A stretch of 64,000 nt of DNA from Oscillospiraceae bacterium (lineage in GTDB: Bacteria; Bacillota; Clostridia; Oscillospirales; Ruminococcaceae). Under the pieces are notes generated by a model. It was not told where the DNA came from. It worked only from the letters and a program-made list of their open reading frames with translations, and searched no databases. The stretch covers positions 1 to 64,000 of the forward strand of contig WQYC01000002.1 in the NCBI GenBank assembly GCA_009781425.1, given 5' to 3'. Position 1 is the stretch's first letter. Each line of letters opens with the position of its first letter. A program made the position numbers and the translations under genes. This document shows, piece after piece, positions 1 through 9,905 of the stretch.

Positions 1-1770
1 CGGAGCCTGCGTTTGGTCGTATCCTCCGTATGCGTGGCTGATTGTGTCGATGGGTTGCGTGATTTCGTAATCACAGCGCGAGCACTTCTTAGATTCCTCG
101 CCTGCTACGACGCAAGTCGGTGCAGTTTTGACTGACCATTCTGCGGGTAAATTGTGGTCGCAAAGCTTGCATGGGCAAGAATCATCGCAGCTATTACAAT
201 ACTCACAACAATCACCGGAATCATCACAATGCGAGCAATCGGGGCATAAGCATTTACTGCAAACAACACATTCGCCGCAGCCGTCATTGCAAATATCGTG
301 TGTGCCGCTCGGAATTATATTTGTTCTATAATAATTACAATCAGAATAAGTACAATCGCTTCTTTCGAGTCCCGTTTCTGCGCAAGTGGCAGGAGTGATT
401 ACCTTCCAATCATCTAAGACATGAGAGCGTATATAGCCGATATATTCTTTTTGAGTTTTAACTTCGCAATTGCATCCCGGTCGTTTACAGGAACGCCCCA
501 AGGTAGCGGGTTTAAGACAATTCGCCGGCTCTATAATTTCCCAATCATTGTCATCTAAAAGAGGTCCTAATGCCGGAAGTGTAACCGTTACAGCGTTAGC
601 TCCGCCGCAATACCAGCATATTCCCGTCGCACTACCCTGAGAATTGCAATTTGCAGGTGAATTTATTGTAGGGTTTCCAATGAAAATATGCCCTTTAGCA
701 GGTAAATTATAAGCTTGTTGTTCATCACAACCCGAATTCAAGCATCTTTGAACTCTTTCGCCGGTTCTCAAACAGGGATGCTGGTTTTGTGCATAACCTA
801 TGCCGGAATTCCATTCTCTCCAAGTATCTTCCCAATTACTCATAAAATGCCCTAAAGCATCAATCGTTTCAACACCAAATGTTGCATTGCATCCGTCACG
901 TATGCAAAACCCGCCCGCTACAGAGCCATCATCAGTACAAGTAGGAAGCTTTACATCGCCGTCTATATCATGTCCCAATGGTGCAAAGAAGACTCTGTCT
1001 ATTTCAGTTGCATCGCATACGCGGGATTTACACGTCCTTGTTGTCGTATGTTCACCCGGTAGTGTACAGGTTGGCTTAATATCCAATACACTTTCATTCC
1101 ATTCACAGCTTCTGCAAATAAAGGTAGGAAGCTCCGGGGGGGTTCCGTCAGAGCTTGGCTCGCCCCAAGTAAAATGGATTCTTAAAAATTTTTCATACGC
1201 ATCTACGCTTGTGTTATTTTGGCTTAAATTCGCTGTAAAATCAACTACTCCATCTGCAGTTGGTGACGATATTGTGATTGCACGGTTCTCTAAAGACCCT
1301 CGCGGTCCTCCGGAGTTACTTCGCGTCCTTATGTATGAACCATATGCAACGATAGGATTTTGATTTTGAACTATAGGGGGTGAAGGAAGTATTGTGACAC
1401 CTTCAATTGCAAATCGAAACACAAATCTAAGTGTACCTGATACATTTGTGCTCATTCCAAATCCCATATCGTAAGGTATAAGTAATTGCCATAAAAGCTT
1501 CCCGCCAACCAGAACCTGATTACTCCCTGACATAACGGGGGTCAAGGTTGCGTTTCCGGTGCGCATTGTATCAGCGCGTCCCGGAAGATTATTGGGGTTA
1601 GCTGTGTGGATAACACCAACCAAATTCCCCAAGTCCGGTACAACATTCGCCGAAGCCATCAAAGCAGGCGGCAAAATCGGCAGCATCGGCATATCCGCTA
1701 TCATTGACACCAGCATTGCTAAAACGAGAAAAAGTGTGGTAATATTTTTCATTATATTTTTACTGTTCAT
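1..1770 (-). CDS. Cys-rich secreted/surface protein, N-terminal ~590 aa, partial (continues past left edge)
   Basis: Manual reverse-strand translation is open from ATG at 1770 to position 1: MNSKNIMKNITTLFLVLAMLVSMIAD... signal peptide, then repeats such as PTCTLPGEHTTTRTCKSRVC and PTCVVAGEESKKCSRCDYEITQPIDTISH. RBS-like aaggagaaac upstream. Not in ORF track because no stop is inside the window. Confidence 0.85.
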   Translation of the reverse strand, partial: MNSKNIMKNITTLFLVLAMLVSMIADMPMLPILPPALMASANVVPDLGNLVGVIHTANPNNLPGRADTMRTGNATLTPVMSGSNQVLVGGKLLWQLLIPYDMGFGMSTNVSGTLRFVFRFAIEGVTILPSPPIVQNQNPIVAYGSYIRTRSNSGGPRGSLENRAITISSPTADGVVDFTANLSQNNTSVDAYEKFLRIHFTWGEPSSDGTPPELPTFICRSCEWNESVLDIKPTCTLPGEHTTTRTCKSRVCDATEIDRVFFAPLGHDIDGDVKLPTCTDDGSVAGGFCIRDGCNATFGVETIDALGHFMSNWEDTWREWNSGIGYAQNQHPCLRTGERVQRCLNSGCDEQQAYNLPAKGHIFIGNPTINSPANCNSQGSATGICWYCGGANAVTVTLPALGPLLDDNDWEIIEPANCLKPATLGRSCKRPGCNCEVKTQKEYIGYIRSHVLDDWKVITPATCAETGLERSDCTYSDCNYYRTNIIPSGTHDICNDGCGECVVCSKCLCPDCSHCDDSGDCCEYCNSCDDSCPCKLCDHNLPAEWSVKTAPTCVVAGEESKKCSRCDYEITQPIDTISHAYGGYDQTQAP

Positions 1771-2004
1771 TTTGTTTCTCCTTCATATATTTTTGACTTT
1801 ATATGAAATCTTGTAATTTTTTATTATAGTACGCATTAGTATGAACATTTTACCAAATAAAAAATTAAATGTCAATACTTTTTTGTTATAAAATGTTATA
1901 AAATATTTTAATTATGCGTCTGCTGTTATCAACATACTAAATGTAGTGTTTATCACATATAATAGGCTTTACGTCCTGCCAATGCTGCGGAGATAAAAAA
2001 TAAT

Positions 2005-2037
2005 CGGAGCGGGAATTTAATCCCGCTCCGCCTTTTT
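2005..2037. terminator. Rho-independent terminator (bidirectional-looking)
   Basis: cggagcgggaatttaatcccgctccg followed by ccttttt. Confidence 0.8.
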
Positions 2038-2056
2038 GTTTATGATAATTTTAAAA

Positions 2057-3916
2057 CTAATTCTCCGGAATCCACACCCGCATTTGATTTAATCCGCGAT
2101 TCCCCCACGTATAATATGGCACAAGCTTTATTGTACACGGCTCGGCTTCGGGGCTATTGAACGAGTATAAATCGCCGTTGTTTTTAAGGCGAAAGCCCTC
2201 GGCTTTTAAGTTATTATCCTCTATTGAAACCGCTCCGTTTTTCTTCACCGCAAGATTTAAAATTTCACCGCCGTTATCAACACCCTCTGCGCAGTAAATC
2301 AGCGCGCCTCTTGAAAAAGCGACCTTCCCGTTATTCGCGCTGACGTTGGAATCGGCGTAAATCCGCTTAACACTCATATCAAAATCAACAGTAATAACAT
2401 CGCCCTCCGCGAACGCGCCTTTAATGTAAGCGTAGCCGTCCTTAGCTTCGTATTCGCAGCTAATCTGCGTGTTTTCGCTCCAAAACGGCAGACGAATTGC
2501 AAGCATTTGATTAACCGCTTGCTTGAATTTATAAGTTACCTTTCCGTCAAAGGGGAAGTTCGTTTCGACTGCGATTTTCCCGTCAAGCTCGCCGTTTATA
2601 AATAAATGCGAGTAAATTACATCCTCTTTTTCCTCAAGGCTCCACGCATACTCGCCGATTGAGGTTAGAAGCCGTGCGACATTCGGCGGACAGCAAGCGC
2701 AGACGAACCACGACGGACGCTCGGGCTTTGCGTGCCAATGCGTCTTAGTCATACCCGAAATACCGGGAAGCACTTCAAGCGGATTTACATAGAAAAACTT
2801 CGTGCCGTCGAGTTCCATTCCCGCAAGCACGCAGTTATATAACGCCCGCTCCATAATATCAGCGTATTCGCCGCGCTTTTGCAGGTCAAGCATCTTCCGC
2901 GCAAAGAAAATGAGCCCGATAGAAGCGCAGGTTTCTGCATAAGCTGTATCATTCGGCAGGTGATAATCGGCGGTGAACGCTTCGCCCTCGTAAGCCGAGC
3001 CGATTGCGCCCGTGACGTACATTCGTTTTTGCACGATATTGCACCATAAGGTCTCGCAGGCTTTAACCAACGATTCGTCACCCGTAACAGCGGCGTAGTC
3101 CGCCATTCCCGCGTATAAATAAACCGCGCGGACAGAGTGCCCCGTTGCTTTTTCGAGCTCGCGGACAGGTGCGTTATTCTGCGCGTATTCTGTGTCGCCG
3201 CAGTCCAAACCCCAAACCTGCCAGTCCCGCTTTTTACATTCCTCACCGAAATAATGCGGATTTACGCCTCTTACATTGATAAAATGCCCCGCAAGCTCAA
3301 GATGTTTTTTGTCGCCTGTGCATTTGTACATACGCATTAAAGCGAGTTCGATTTCGGGGTGTCCGGGATAGCCCTCCGCGCCATCGGTGACAAAACGCTT
3401 GTAAATATGCGCTGTCATGCGTTCCATTATGTCAAGCAGCTTTGTTTTTCCTGTACACTGCGCGTAAGCAACCGCCGCTTCCATCATATGTCCCGCGCAA
3501 TAAAGCTCATGCGCCTCGGCAAGGTTCGTCCAGCGTTTTTCGGGAGCCTTAACTGTGAAATATGTATTCAAATAGCCGTCGTCATGCTGTGCTTCTGCGA
3601 TTAAATCAATCACCTCGTCACAGCGTTTTTCAAGCTCGGAATCGGGAAAAAGCGCAAGTGAATATGCCGCCGCTTCAAGCCATTTCGCGACGTCGCTGTC
3701 TTGAAACACCATGCCGTAAAACTCGCCGCTGCACTTCCCTGTTTTGATTACCTCGGCGGCGTGCCTGAAGTTCTCGACTGCGTGGCTTTTTTCCGCACCT
3801 GCGAGCTCGTCCTTGATTGCCTTTTCCTGATGCGGAATGATTGTGTCTTTTGCGAGCTGTTGATACCGCCCGAAAAAGCCGCCGTTAACCGTGAATCTTT
3901 TTAAAGTATTTTCCAT
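2057..3916 (-). CDS. GH127 (DUF1680) beta-L-arabinofuranosidase-like glycoside hydrolase
   Basis: 619 aa; family-typical segments GGFFGRYQQLAKDTIIPHQ, DDGYLNTYF, HWHAKPERPSWFVCACCPPNVARLL. Confidence 0.85.
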   Translation of the reverse strand: MENTLKRFTVNGGFFGRYQQLAKDTIIPHQEKAIKDELAGAEKSHAVENFRHAAEVIKTGKCSGEFYGMVFQDSDVAKWLEAAAYSLALFPDSELEKRCDEVIDLIAEAQHDDGYLNTYFTVKAPEKRWTNLAEAHELYCAGHMMEAAVAYAQCTGKTKLLDIMERMTAHIYKRFVTDGAEGYPGHPEIELALMRMYKCTGDKKHLELAGHFINVRGVNPHYFGEECKKRDWQVWGLDCGDTEYAQNNAPVRELEKATGHSVRAVYLYAGMADYAAVTGDESLVKACETLWCNIVQKRMYVTGAIGSAYEGEAFTADYHLPNDTAYAETCASIGLIFFARKMLDLQKRGEYADIMERALYNCVLAGMELDGTKFFYVNPLEVLPGISGMTKTHWHAKPERPSWFVCACCPPNVARLLTSIGEYAWSLEEKEDVIYSHLFINGELDGKIAVETNFPFDGKVTYKFKQAVNQMLAIRLPFWSENTQISCEYEAKDGYAYIKGAFAEGDVITVDFDMSVKRIYADSNVSANNGKVAFSRGALIYCAEGVDNGGEILNLAVKKNGAVSIEDNNLKAEGFRLKNNGDLYSFNSPEAEPCTIKLVPYYTWGNRGLNQMRVWIPEN

Positions 3917-3938
3917 ACTGCCTCCCCTTGCTTATAGC

Positions 3939-4310
3939 TTATAAATAATTTTCTTTTGTTAGTTCATAATCCGCTACGTTGCTTTCTTCCTTTATTCCCG
4001 TGACTTTGAAGCCGAGCTTTTCATAAATGTGCCGGGCGCGATGATTGTCCAAATCAACATCTAAAATAATTCTCTCATATCCCAAGTTCATGAATAACTC
4101 TTCAATCAGCATAGACAAAAACCGCGTACCATAGCCTTTATCGCGCAATGCTGGGTCATGAATTTCAATACTGATTTGCGCTGTTTTGCAGCCCATGTTG
4201 TGGCAGTTCATCTCGCCGATAGCCTTGTCGCCGACTTCAATTACTAACTGCATATAATTTTCGTCAGGCGTCAAACTGCGGATTGTCAGTTCTTCTTTTT
4301 GAATAAGCAT
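3939..4310 (-). CDS. GNAT family N-acetyltransferase
   Basis: RDKGYGTRFLSMLIEELF...LDVDLDNHRARHIYEKLGFKVTG. Confidence 0.85.
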   Translation of the reverse strand: MLIQKEELTIRSLTPDENYMQLVIEVGDKAIGEMNCHNMGCKTAQISIEIHDPALRDKGYGTRFLSMLIEELFMNLGYERIILDVDLDNHRARHIYEKLGFKVTGIKEESNVADYELTKENYL

Positions 4311-4373
4311 TGACTTTTTCCTTTAAACTTGTTATAATTAAGAAAACACAAAATTTTCCAAAGGAGCAGTTAT

Positions 4374-4946
4374 ATGAAAAACACATTAGTATTGCACAAA
4401 TCTGCACTTAAAACAAAATCGCTTGTAGCCTTAGCGGCGATTGCCGCCGCGGTTGCGCTTCCGCAAGTTTTCCACTTTCTCGGCGTGCTTTCGGGAATCG
4501 CAAGCCCCTCAGGTATCGGCGCGACCTTCCTGCCTATGCACATTCCTGTTTTCATCGCCGCTTTTATGGCAGGGCCTGCCGTCGGTTTAATCGCGGGTGT
4601 AATGAGTCCGCTCGTCAGCTACGGCTTCACAATGCTCGCTTTCGGTACGGCAATGCCCGCTTTGGCATTACTGCCGTTCATGATGCTTGAGCTCGCAGGC
4701 TACGGATTCGCGGCAGGTCTGCTCAGCAAAGCCAAAACACCGATGCTTCTGAACCTCGTGATTGCACAGGCTGCAGGGCGCGCGCTTCGCACTGCTGCAG
4801 TTTTAGTCGCTGTTTTTATTCTCGGAATAAATAATCCGCCGTCAGCCGTCAGCACAATCTGGACGACGATTACAATCGGACTGCCGGGAATCATGCTGCA
4901 ATGGGCGTTAATCCCGCTGTTCATTCACCGCTTTAAAAAGTCATGA
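4374..4946 (+). CDS. ECF transporter S component-like membrane protein
   Basis: 190 aa, hydrophobic; GIGATFLPMHIPVFIAAFMAGPAVGLIAGVMSPLVSYGFT typical of ECF S components. Confidence 0.7.
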   Translation: MKNTLVLHKSALKTKSLVALAAIAAAVALPQVFHFLGVLSGIASPSGIGATFLPMHIPVFIAAFMAGPAVGLIAGVMSPLVSYGFTMLAFGTAMPALALLPFMMLELAGYGFAAGLLSKAKTPMLLNLVIAQAAGRALRTAAVLVAVFILGINNPPSAVSTIWTTITIGLPGIMLQWALIPLFIHRFKKS

Positions 4947-5377
4947 CCGACCTTGAAAAAGCAAGAGCCTTGTTAGCAGACGGCAGCTTCGGCAATTGTA
5001 TACTTTACAGGAACGGTACGATTCACGCTTCTCACGGCAAGGGAATCGCTCCCATGCTTGAGTTTTTGGAAGCAGGAATCGACATGACGGACTTCTCCGC
5101 CGCAGATACAGTTGTTGGGAAAGCATTAGCTTTTCTGTTTGTTCATGCAGGTGTTAAAGAGGTTTATGCCGATGTTATGAGCGAGAGCGCAGTTAAAATT
5201 TTATCGCTTTACAGAGTCCGCCATGTTCACGGCGAGCTCGTCGAGCAAATTAAAAACCGCGCCGGCAACGGAATCTGCCCGATGGAGAGCGCGGTTGAAA
5301 ATATAGAAGGTCACGACGAGGCTTACGAAATTTTGAAGGCTAAATACACTGCCTTGACTCGCAATACTCGCAGGTAG
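4943..5377 (+). CDS. DUF1893 domain protein
   Basis: LYRNGTIHASHGKGIAPMLEFL...ADTVVGKALAFLFVHAGVKEVYADVMSESA; ATGA overlap with upstream gene. Confidence 0.7.
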   Translation: MTDLEKARALLADGSFGNCILYRNGTIHASHGKGIAPMLEFLEAGIDMTDFSAADTVVGKALAFLFVHAGVKEVYADVMSESAVKILSLYRVRHVHGELVEQIKNRAGNGICPMESAVENIEGHDEAYEILKAKYTALTRNTRR

Positions 5378-6413
5378 CCACGCCGCCTTTTATAATAAAG
5401 CTGTGCGGTAAATGCGGTTCTTTCTGTAATATGCAGTTCTCATTTTTGCACTTTATGCCACCATCGCCGTCTTGCGCTTCGCCTTTAAGAAGCACGGGCG
5501 GCGTTATGTTGTAGTTCAGAATAATCAGGATTAACGCCATTCTGACGTACATTCCGTAGTGCGCCTGCTTGAAATAAAGCGCGCGCGGGTCGCTGTCAAC
5601 AGCGACATCAATTTCATTGAGTCTCGGGAGCGGGTGCATGACTATCAAGTCATCGCCTGCTTTTTTCATTTTCTCCGCGTCTAAAATATAACGCGAAGCC
5701 TGCTTCTCATATTCCGCCTCGCTCGCGAACCGTTCCTTTTGAATCCGCGTCATGTAAAGCACGTCCAGCCCGCCAATTACCTCATCTATAGAATCAGACT
5801 TGCTCCATTTTTCAAGCGGCGCGGTTATGTATTCGGGCATTTGCAATTCCTCAGTCGAAATAAAAACAAAGCTGTTCCCCTCGTAGCAGGACAAAGCCTT
5901 GACGAGCGAATGCACAGTTCTGCCGTATTTCAAGTCGCCGCAAATCCCGATTTTCAGCCCCGTGAGTCTCCCCTTTTCCTTATGCAGGGTCAGCATATCG
6001 GTGAGCGTTTGCGTGGGGTGCAGGTGCCCGCCGTCGCCCGCGTTTATAATCGGGCAGTCCGCGGTTAGCGCGGCGGCTTTCACCGAGCCCGCGACAGGGT
6101 GCCGCATTACCATTATGTCGGAATAGCCCGAAACAGTTTTCGTGGTGTCCTTGAGGCTCTCACCCTTCATAACGCTCGAAGCCGTAGGATTATCAAAGCC
6201 GATAATCCCGCCGCCGAGCCGAAGCATCGCACTCTGGAAGCTCATCTGCGTCCTCGTGCTCGGCTCATAAAACAGCGTTCCCATAATTTTTCCGCGGCAA
6301 GAAGCCTCATAAATATGCGGGTTGTCCATAATTTTTTCGCCGAGGTTAATAATTTCGTCCCACTGCGATTTCCCGAAGTCGTTGAGGTCGATTAGGTGGT
6401 TGAGGTTTTTCAT
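5340..6413 (-). CDS. pyrB: Aspartate carbamoyltransferase catalytic chain with C-terminal PyrI-like zinc-binding extension
   Basis: FYEPSTRTQMSFQSAMLRLGG, MRHPVAGSVKAAA, DGGHLHPTQTLTDMLTL; C-terminal C-x4-C-x20-C-x2-C. Confidence 0.9.
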   Translation of the reverse strand: MKNLNHLIDLNDFGKSQWDEIINLGEKIMDNPHIYEASCRGKIMGTLFYEPSTRTQMSFQSAMLRLGGGIIGFDNPTASSVMKGESLKDTTKTVSGYSDIMVMRHPVAGSVKAAALTADCPIINAGDGGHLHPTQTLTDMLTLHKEKGRLTGLKIGICGDLKYGRTVHSLVKALSCYEGNSFVFISTEELQMPEYITAPLEKWSKSDSIDEVIGGLDVLYMTRIQKERFASEAEYEKQASRYILDAEKMKKAGDDLIVMHPLPRLNEIDVAVDSDPRALYFKQAHYGMYVRMALILIILNYNITPPVLLKGEAQDGDGGIKCKNENCILQKEPHLPHSFIIKGGVATCEYCESRQCI

Positions 6414-6453
6414 AAATTTTTCCTTTTCTTTTTATGTAGATAATGCTTATTTT

Positions 6454-7548
6454 CTATGAACATCCAAGCTCCAATTCAATCCATTTTCGGATTATTCTTC
6501 GGTTTTCAGAGTCATTTAATGAAATGTTAAATCCGGCAAGTTTATGAGGCGGATTATTACAACTTAAATATTCCTCGCCGTTGTGATAAATTCTATAAGG
6601 TCCTTTTTTGCAATTTCTGCCGCAAGTACAACCATCTTCCTTTAACGCATTTACAAATTCCTCGGAAAGCACCGGAGTTATTTCATCAAGGTGTCTTGCA
6701 TTTTTTGTATTTGGAGTTACTTTACATCCCGATATTATCATATCAATTCTGCAAATCATTTGTTTGGTTTTTCGTGATGTGTATGTTATGATTGCGTAAT
6801 CCCAAATTTCGGCGTTAATATGACAATTATTATCTACCAGCAATTTATCTAAATCGATTAGCCAATCCTTTATTTCCGGGGGTTGCGTATCAACGAAATT
6901 TACCATTTTCATATCATGCCATATTGACGTTTCGCTTGCAAGAGGGTAAAAATCGCAACGCATAAAACCGTTTCGCAAATAATCCCAATCATTTGGAATA
7001 TTCTCTTGAGCTTTTGCGAGCAATTTTAATCCGATAATTAAATCCGAATTATTTTCATTAGATACATAAAAAATTTCGGTTTCCGACAGTTTCACTGAAT
7101 TTGAATAATTAATATCTTTAAAATGGAATCCCATTTCGGATAAAAATACAAAGATTTCAGCTACACGTTTACCTGACATTTTTTTCATTGTTTGATGAGG
7201 ATAGCTTCTTCTCTTTGTTTTGACAAGTAAATCACTGCCGCGAACATTTAATTCACGTTTCGGTACTGTTTCAAGTTTGCCTTGAACTCCCATAAAATAT
7301 AAAATCGCAGAGAGTTCATCTATAGCGATTTTAGACTTATCGGTAGCTATTTTGTCATATAATTCATACAAAAATGTGCGAAACGCATTTATTCCTGCGT
7401 TTATTTCCGTATTTGTCAATCCATAACGGAATTGTTCCACAACAATAAAATCATTTGGCGTGTATTTGATAATAACATTTTTTAAATAATTGCAAACATC
7501 GGTTAAATTAAATTTCATTTTTTCCTCCGTAAATATAAATTCTATCAA
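6454..7548 (-). CDS. Hypothetical protein (364 aa)
   Basis: Long ORF between pyrB and mreB-like gene; no family recognised. Confidence 0.6.
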   Translation of the reverse strand: MIEFIFTEEKMKFNLTDVCNYLKNVIIKYTPNDFIVVEQFRYGLTNTEINAGINAFRTFLYELYDKIATDKSKIAIDELSAILYFMGVQGKLETVPKRELNVRGSDLLVKTKRRSYPHQTMKKMSGKRVAEIFVFLSEMGFHFKDINYSNSVKLSETEIFYVSNENNSDLIIGLKLLAKAQENIPNDWDYLRNGFMRCDFYPLASETSIWHDMKMVNFVDTQPPEIKDWLIDLDKLLVDNNCHINAEIWDYAIITYTSRKTKQMICRIDMIISGCKVTPNTKNARHLDEITPVLSEEFVNALKEDGCTCGRNCKKGPYRIYHNGEEYLSCNNPPHKLAGFNISLNDSENRRIIRKWIELELGCS

Positions 7549-7551
7549 GTT

Positions 7552-8571
7552 CTACTTATACTTATAAAGCGAAATCCGTTCAAATCCGTCTAACAGCTCC
7601 CCCGTATGCCTAAAAGCTAATCCCACGCCTCTCGCCACGCACTCTGACGGCTTATCCGCCGCTATGCAGGGTGCGCCTACGAATGAGGTTATAAGCCTGT
7701 CGAGTCCGCCGAGCAACGCCCCGCCGCCTGTCAGCACCACGCCGTTTGTATGTATATCGCCGACAAGCTCCGGCGGCGTTTGTTCAAGCACGCTGCGAAT
7801 CGCCGCGATGATTTCGTCAACACAGCTCGAAAGTGCTTCCTGTATATCCAAGTCGTTTATATCCACGCTCACAGGCAGTCCTTTTAAAATTCCGCGCCCC
7901 TTGACAGCCATGACTGCCGTTCCGTCGGGGTCGTAGACGTTGGCGATTGCTTTTTTTGCGGCTTCGGCTGTCTTTTCACCGATGATTAGCTTGTATTTGG
8001 AATTCAAGTGCTTGATTATCGCCGCGTCCATTTTGTTTCCGCCGACTTTAACAGAAGCCGAGCTTACAATGCCGTTGAAGGAAGCGACAGCTATATCGGT
8101 AGTTCCGCCGCCGATGTCAACCACCATTACGCCGTTTGGCTTGGTAATGTCGATTCCCGCACCGAGTAGCGCGGCTATCGGCTCGTCGATTAAATAAACC
8201 TTCCGCGCGCCTGCCACCATAGCAGTTTCTACAAGTGCGCGCCGCTCAACATCGGTAACAAAAGACGGCACGCAGAGTGCTATTCGCGGCTTGACTAACA
8301 TATTTCCGCTGACCTTGCGGATAAATTCACGAACCATAATTTCAGTCATGTAGTTATCAGAAACCACACCCTCACGAAGCGGGTGCGCGGCGATAATATA
8401 CTCGGGCGTTCTCCCAATCATTCTGTACGCTTCCTCGCCAACAGCGATGACCTGCCGCTTTTTCTTGTCATAAGCGACAACGCTCGGCTCGTGAAGGACA
8501 ACGCCCTTACCGCCGATAGTTATGATTACATTAGCTGTTCCGAGGTCAATTCCAATATCCACCGATGACAT
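7552..8571 (-). CDS. MreB/Mbl family actin-like protein
   Basis: IGIDLGTANVIITIGGKGVVLHEPSVVA; VVDIGGGTTDIAV; LTGGGALLGGLDRLI. Confidence 0.9.
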   Translation of the reverse strand: MSSVDIGIDLGTANVIITIGGKGVVLHEPSVVAYDKKKRQVIAVGEEAYRMIGRTPEYIIAAHPLREGVVSDNYMTEIMVREFIRKVSGNMLVKPRIALCVPSFVTDVERRALVETAMVAGARKVYLIDEPIAALLGAGIDITKPNGVMVVDIGGGTTDIAVASFNGIVSSASVKVGGNKMDAAIIKHLNSKYKLIIGEKTAEAAKKAIANVYDPDGTAVMAVKGRGILKGLPVSVDINDLDIQEALSSCVDEIIAAIRSVLEQTPPELVGDIHTNGVVLTGGGALLGGLDRLITSFVGAPCIAADKPSECVARGVGLAFRHTGELLDGFERISLYKYK

Positions 8572-8585
8572 ATCACTTACGTCCT

Positions 8586-9905
8586 TTATTGCATTTTAAT
8601 TAGTTCTAGTAACGCTTCTCTTGTGTTTCCCGCCTGCCCTGTGATTACTTTATCGAGTAAATCGCGCAGCTTTGCACCAATTTCCTCGCCTTTATAACCA
8701 AGCTCTGTTAAATCATCGCCGTTCAGTGCAAGGCTTCCGAGCGTGAAACATTCGCCGCTCCGGGCTATTTCACGCGCTTTTTCAATTACATCGCGGTGCT
8801 TTTTTATTTCCGCTTTTACGAAGTCTGCCTTCGCGCTGTCGTCTGCGATTTGCACCTCGCAAAGCTTCAATAATGTGTCAAGCCCGAATCTGTTCAGCAG
8901 TTTTTTTACGCTGATATTATCGGCTTCTAAATCATCATTATGGCTCGCAACGAGCAGCTTTATTTTATTAATCGCCGCAGTGTCATAACGCAGGCGGCGC
9001 ATTGCACGTTCGGCAATCTCCGCGCTTTTCGCAGCGTGACCCTTGAAGCTTCCGTAATTATTAACAAGCTTGAAACACTCGGGCTTCGCAATATCATGAA
9101 AGAACATCGCAAGCCGCAGAACCCGTTCTCTCGGAACAGCCGAAACAGTCTTCGCGATATGCGTCAAAACGTCGTAAGTATGATATTTATTTCGCTGGTC
9201 AAAGCCCGCACAAGCTATAATTTCCGGGAAGCTAACGCCTAAAACGTCGTAGTACTCGCAAATAATTTTCTCTGCGTGCTCCCCGAGCAAAAGCCTGTCG
9301 AACTCAACGCGGACTCGCTCGGGTGCAATTTTATGCAGATTTTCTTTTAAAGCGCGAATAGCTTTTTCGGTTTCCTCTTCGCAGACAAGCCCGCGCTCCG
9401 ACATAAACCGCAACGCGCGCATTATGCGTAAAGCGTCTTCATTAAAGCGTTTTTCGGGTTCGCCGACACAGCGCAGTATTTTATCCTTTAAGTCCTGCTC
9501 GCCGCCGAAAACGTCAATCAAGCCTGTCTTTTCGGAATACGCCATCGCGTTGACCGTGAAGTCCCGCCGTGATAAATCCGCTTCCAAGTCCCGCGTAAAC
9601 GTAACATTATCGGGGCGACGGCTGTCGGTGTAAACGCCGTCAGTTCTAAAGGTAGTTATTTCGATTTTGCTCTTGTCAGACTCGGTAATAACCGCAATTG
9701 TCCCGTGTTTTTCGCCTATATCAACGATTCTGCAGTCATGAAAAACTTCTTTGATTTCTTCGGGGACCGCGCTTGTCGCAATGTCGTAGTCGGGCGGCGT
9801 TAAGCCGCACAAGCTGTCACGTACACAGCCGCCAACAACGTAAGCCTCACGACCTGCAGCTTCAAGGCGCGCAATTATTTTTTTTACATTATCGGGTAGG
9901 TTCAT
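8586..9905 (-). CDS. cca: CCA tRNA nucleotidyltransferase
   Basis: AYVVGGCVRDSLCGLTPPDYDIATSA; RRDFTVNAMAY; RFNEDALRIMRALRF. Confidence 0.92.
   Translation of the reverse strand: MNLPDNVKKIIARLEAAGREAYVVGGCVRDSLCGLTPPDYDIATSAVPEEIKEVFHDCRIVDIGEKHGTIAVITESDKSKIEITTFRTDGVYTDSRRPDNVTFTRDLEADLSRRDFTVNAMAYSEKTGLIDVFGGEQDLKDKILRCVGEPEKRFNEDALRIMRALRFMSERGLVCEEETEKAIRALKENLHKIAPERVRVEFDRLLLGEHAEKIICEYYDVLGVSFPEIIACAGFDQRNKYHTYDVLTHIAKTVSAVPRERVLRLAMFFHDIAKPECFKLVNNYGSFKGHAAKSAEIAERAMRRLRYDTAAINKIKLLVASHNDDLEADNISVKKLLNRFGLDTLLKLCEVQIADDSAKADFVKAEIKKHRDVIEKAREIARSGECFTLGSLALNGDDLTELGYKGEEIGAKLRDLLDKVITGQAGNTREALLELIKMQ

Noticed and set aside
800-1363. Plus-strand 187-aa ORF (and 128-398 ORFs)
   Set aside because: Antisense to the long minus-strand Cys-rich gene, which has signal peptide, repeats and RBS.
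2785-3904. Multiple ORFs on both strands inside GH127 (2785-3246, 3137-3340, 3359-3604 etc.)
   Set aside because: Shadow frames of a well-supported 619-aa family member.
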